Shown here piece by piece: positions 62,234 to 64,000 of a stretch of DNA of 64,000 bases (its first letter is position 1; the number at the start of each line of letters is the position of its first letter). The notes under the pieces were generated by a model. That model had not been told where the DNA came from. It searched no databases and saw only the letters and a list, made by a program, of their open reading frames with translations. This DNA comes from Magnetococcus sp. PR-3. Lineage in GTDB: Bacteria; Pseudomonadota; Magnetococcia; Magnetococcales; Magnetococcaceae. A program made the position numbers and the translations under genes. Location: NCBI RefSeq assembly GCF_036689865.1, contig NZ_JBAHUQ010000001.1:434001-498000 (forward strand), written 5' to 3'.

Positions 62234-62240
62234 GACACAA

Positions 62241-62244
62241 CTCC
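62241..62244 (-). promoter_or_regulatory. Ribosome binding site deciding the start of the giant gene
   Basis: GGAG on the minus strand, 7 bases before ATG 62233. It is the main sequence reason for choosing this start over the in-frame ATG at 62344. Confidence 0.65.
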
Positions 62245-62264
62245 ACACCAAAAGATGGCAACGC

Positions 62265-62281
62265 AGGCCCATCATGGGCCT
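62265..62281. promoter_or_regulatory. 17 bp palindrome in the leader of the giant gene
   Basis: AGGCCCAT-C-ATGGGCCT is perfect over 8 bp per arm with a single central base, and sits 32-48 bases before the giant gene start. As DNA it resembles a dimeric regulator operator. As RNA it could only form an imperfect hairpin. Confidence 0.4.
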
Positions 62282-62343
62282 ACACACGCCGTACCAGCAA
62301 CCAATCCTCACTTCGCCAAAAACCGAACGAAGGGTGGTACGCA

Positions 62344-62371
62344 TTCATATTTCTTACAATAAGAACAACAA
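62344..62371 (-). promoter_or_regulatory. Weak candidate promoter with inverted repeat in its spacer
   Basis: On the minus strand TTGTTG (62371-62366), a 16 bp spacer and TATGAA (62349-62344) form a poor sigma70-like pair. Most of the spacer is TTCTTA-CAA-TAAGAA (62351-62365), a 6 bp inverted repeat. If real, the transcript would have a leader of about 100 bases holding the 17 bp palindrome. Read-through from the upstream SecA-like gene is equally possible. Confidence 0.25.
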
Positions 62372-64000
62372 CTAAAACGGAAGAGCGCTATCCAACCACA
62401 CATCCGCTTCCATCACCGAGCGACGCTGATGAAAAGCCATCCGCTCTGCCCGACTTTGCACATACTGCACACCACGTTTCCACGCTTTACGCCCCATCAT
62501 CCGCATGGATTGCCGTACCAGGGTCCCCATCTGACGCTTGAACACCCCTTCATCCATACTGAGTAAGCTTACCGCACTACCCGGATCACCCTGCCGCCCA
62601 CAACGCCCAACCAACTGCCGATCAATGCGGGCTGAATCGTTACACTCAGCAATGATTACATGCAGCCCTCCCAGGCTGCGGCTATGATCATCCAGGGCAA
62701 TATCGGTCCCACGTCCAGCCATGTTTGTGGCAATGGTAATGGCACCGGTTTGACCGGCCAGGGCGACGATATCAGCCTCCTGCGCATGATGTTGCGCATT
62801 AAGCACTTGGGCCGTCAGCGCTTGTTCTGCCAAGAGCTGAGCCAAATGTTCACTGGTATGAACACTGCGCACCCCCACCAGTACCGGCCGACCCAGCGCA
62901 TGCTGTCTGGCCACCTCTTCCACCACCTTCTGCCACTTGGCCTCAGCGGTAGAAAAAATCTGTGGTGGTGCCACTTGCCGCTGGGGGGGCCGATGGGTTG
63001 GAATGGAAACCACCGTCAAACGGTAGATATTCCACAGCTCCCGAGCGGCCTCAGCCGCTGTACCGGTGGTACCCGCCAACCGTGCAAAACGACGAAAAAA
63101 AGTCTGAAAACTCATCTGCCCCATAGAGGCGTTGGGGTCCGTTAACGGTAGCCCTTCATACGCTTCAATGGCCTGATGCAACCCAGCTGAGAGTGAGCGT
63201 TCAGGGGTCATACGCCCGGTGGCATCATCCAGCAACACCACCTTCTCCTCATCCACCAAATAGTGCCGTCCAGGCTGAAAAAAATGACGCACACTTAAAG
63301 CGTTACGCACCAAGGCCTGTCGCCTAACCGCACTGCGCCACACGGGGGCCAACCGCCAAGCCATGGCCTCCATCATCTCCATGGCGGTGGATAAAAAAGT
63401 GACCTGCCGATGGCGGATATCCAGCTGGTAATCCTCTTCTTCTCGCAGCCCTTCCGCCACCTCTTCGGCCCATTTCACCGCATCGTGCAGGCCCTCAACC
63501 TCCTGAGGTGCTGAGAGAATAAGGGGGGTGACCGCTTCATCAATCAAGACACTGTCGGCCTCATCAATAATGGCACTATGCAGCCCCCGGGGCAGCATCA
63601 GGGTGTTGGGTAGAGACTCTCCCAGGTCGTGACGATACCAGCGCTGAAACGCCATCTTATCGCGCCCAACCCCTTTGCCATCCGCCAGTTGATCCCGCAG
63701 ATGATCCGCCAGCAGGGTCTTGGCCGTCACATAGGCGACATCCGCTTCATAGCGTACCTGCCGCTCTTCCGGACTAAGCTCTCCACCTGCACTGGCCACC
63801 GTCAACCCGCAGGCTTCCAACAGCGGCTGCATCTGCTCGGCATCGCGTTCGGTCAGGTAGTCATTGGCACTAATGACATGACAAGGTCGCCCCTCCCACC
63901 CGGCCAAGACCGCCGCCAGCCCCACGGTTAAGGTCTTGCCTTCTCCGGTGGACATCTCCGCCAACCAACCCCGGTAGAGCGCCAAAGCCCCCATAAACTG
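62372..64000 (-). CDS. SecA-like ATPase lacking the C-terminal scaffold/finger region (5'-truncated by window edge)
   Basis: The frame is open to the window end; codons before the first ATG (63994) continue as QF, matching the canonical VQ(L)xGG..L..G.LAEM, so the N-terminus is outside. At least 542 residues are present: Walker A MSTGEGKT, SANDYLTERDAE, DEAD motif IIDEADSVLIDEAVTPLILS, a PPXD-like part with DDATGR and GLHQAIEA, TTGTA, IPTHRP, then NBD2 with TNMAGRGTDIAL, LGGLHVI and RQLVGRCGRQGDPG. It ends about 75 residues after NBD2, where canonical SecA (about 900 residues) has the helical scaffold, wing, two-helix finger and zinc-binding tail. It is therefore an accessory paralogue and not the housekeeping motor. 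Its stop is 138 bp upstream of the giant gene on the same strand, so it may help export that protein (inference). Confidence 0.9.
   Translation of the reverse strand, partial: QFMGALALYRGWLAEMSTGEGKTLTVGLAAVLAGWEGRPCHVISANDYLTERDAEQMQPLLEACGLTVASAGGELSPEERQVRYEADVAYVTAKTLLADHLRDQLADGKGVGRDKMAFQRWYRHDLGESLPNTLMLPRGLHSAIIDEADSVLIDEAVTPLILSAPQEVEGLHDAVKWAEEVAEGLREEEDYQLDIRHRQVTFLSTAMEMMEAMAWRLAPVWRSAVRRQALVRNALSVRHFFQPGRHYLVDEEKVVLLDDATGRMTPERSLSAGLHQAIEAYEGLPLTDPNASMGQMSFQTFFRRFARLAGTTGTAAEAARELWNIYRLTVVSIPTHRPPQRQVAPPQIFSTAEAKWQKVVEEVARQHALGRPVLVGVRSVHTSEHLAQLLAEQALTAQVLNAQHHAQEADIVALAGQTGAITIATNMAGRGTDIALDDHSRSLGGLHVIIAECNDSARIDRQLVGRCGRQGDPGSAVSLLSMDEGVFKRQMGTLVRQSMRMMGRKAWKRGVQYVQSRAERMAFHQRRSVMEADVWLDSALPF

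Noticed and set aside
62234-62344. Upstream in-frame ATG at 62344 as start of the giant gene
   Set aside because: No Shine-Dalgarno, adds four cysteines and an atypical sequence before MKKKP; ATG 62233 has GGAG at a good distance and places LEPR-XLL at residue 29.
62372-64000. SecA-like gene considered as the housekeeping secA
   Set aside because: It ends right after NBD2 and lacks the scaffold, finger and zinc-binding tail of the essential protein; context is a surface-protein locus.

Overview
The window holds five protein genes and almost no ordinary housekeeping sequence. It looks like a surface-protein locus of a Gram-negative, probably marine proteobacterium. The evidence is the LEPR-XLL signature, RTX and cadherin-like extracellular modules, a SecA paralogue, a TPR/GT41 protein, and a moderately GC-rich composition. 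The density of giant repetitive genes recalls magnetotactic cocci (Magnetococcales), but nothing in the window proves that assignment.

Left part, plus strand (1-15166). First comes the 3' 8.6 kb of a very large LamG/cadherin-like adhesin whose start lies left of the window. It contains a seven-repeat EAR beta-propeller and three 1.6 kb LamG-LamG-cadherin super-repeats. Fifteen bases later starts a 1469-residue protein with N-terminal TPRs, a divergent O-GlcNAc-transferase-like (GT41) domain, one membrane segment, a long Pro/Gln/Thr linker and a C-terminal duplicated helical domain. After 140 bp follows a glutamine-hydrolysing asparagine synthetase of the kind common in surface-glycan loci. 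Adhesin, glycosyltransferase-like protein and AsnB may be co-transcribed.

Centre (15167-16039). An 873 bp gene-free stretch separates two converging transcription units. It holds a T9G9 run, a diverged 204 bp direct duplication and a 53 bp tandem duplication. The second 53 bp copy covers the stop codon of the next gene, and each copy carries a 9 bp GC-rich hairpin.

Right part, minus strand (16040-64000). One uninterrupted reading frame of 46.2 kb encodes a protein of about 15,397 residues. In order from its N-terminus it has: a LEPR-XLL motif; about 263-residue filament-like repeats, with a 5 kb block inserted inside one repeat; scattered small YxYxG...DYxDxxxW modules, densest around 46.6-48.1 kb; a GSTGVGVS-type repeat region; a long haemagglutinin-like stretch; ten repeats of about 178 residues, most of the early ones with Ca2+-binding-like loops; beta-rich sequence; a short RTX block; an Asp-box (BNR) block; eight almost identical 43-residue repeats; and an acidic C-terminal linker. 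Upstream on the same strand is a SecA-like ATPase that ends soon after its second nucleotide-binding domain. Its N-terminus is cut by the window edge.

Working picture (inference): the locus encodes two giant exported surface proteins. Beside them are a SecA-type motor that may be dedicated to the giant LEPR-XLL protein and glycan-type enzymes that may modify the adhesin or the envelope. No tRNA, rRNA, CRISPR array or insertion sequence was seen.
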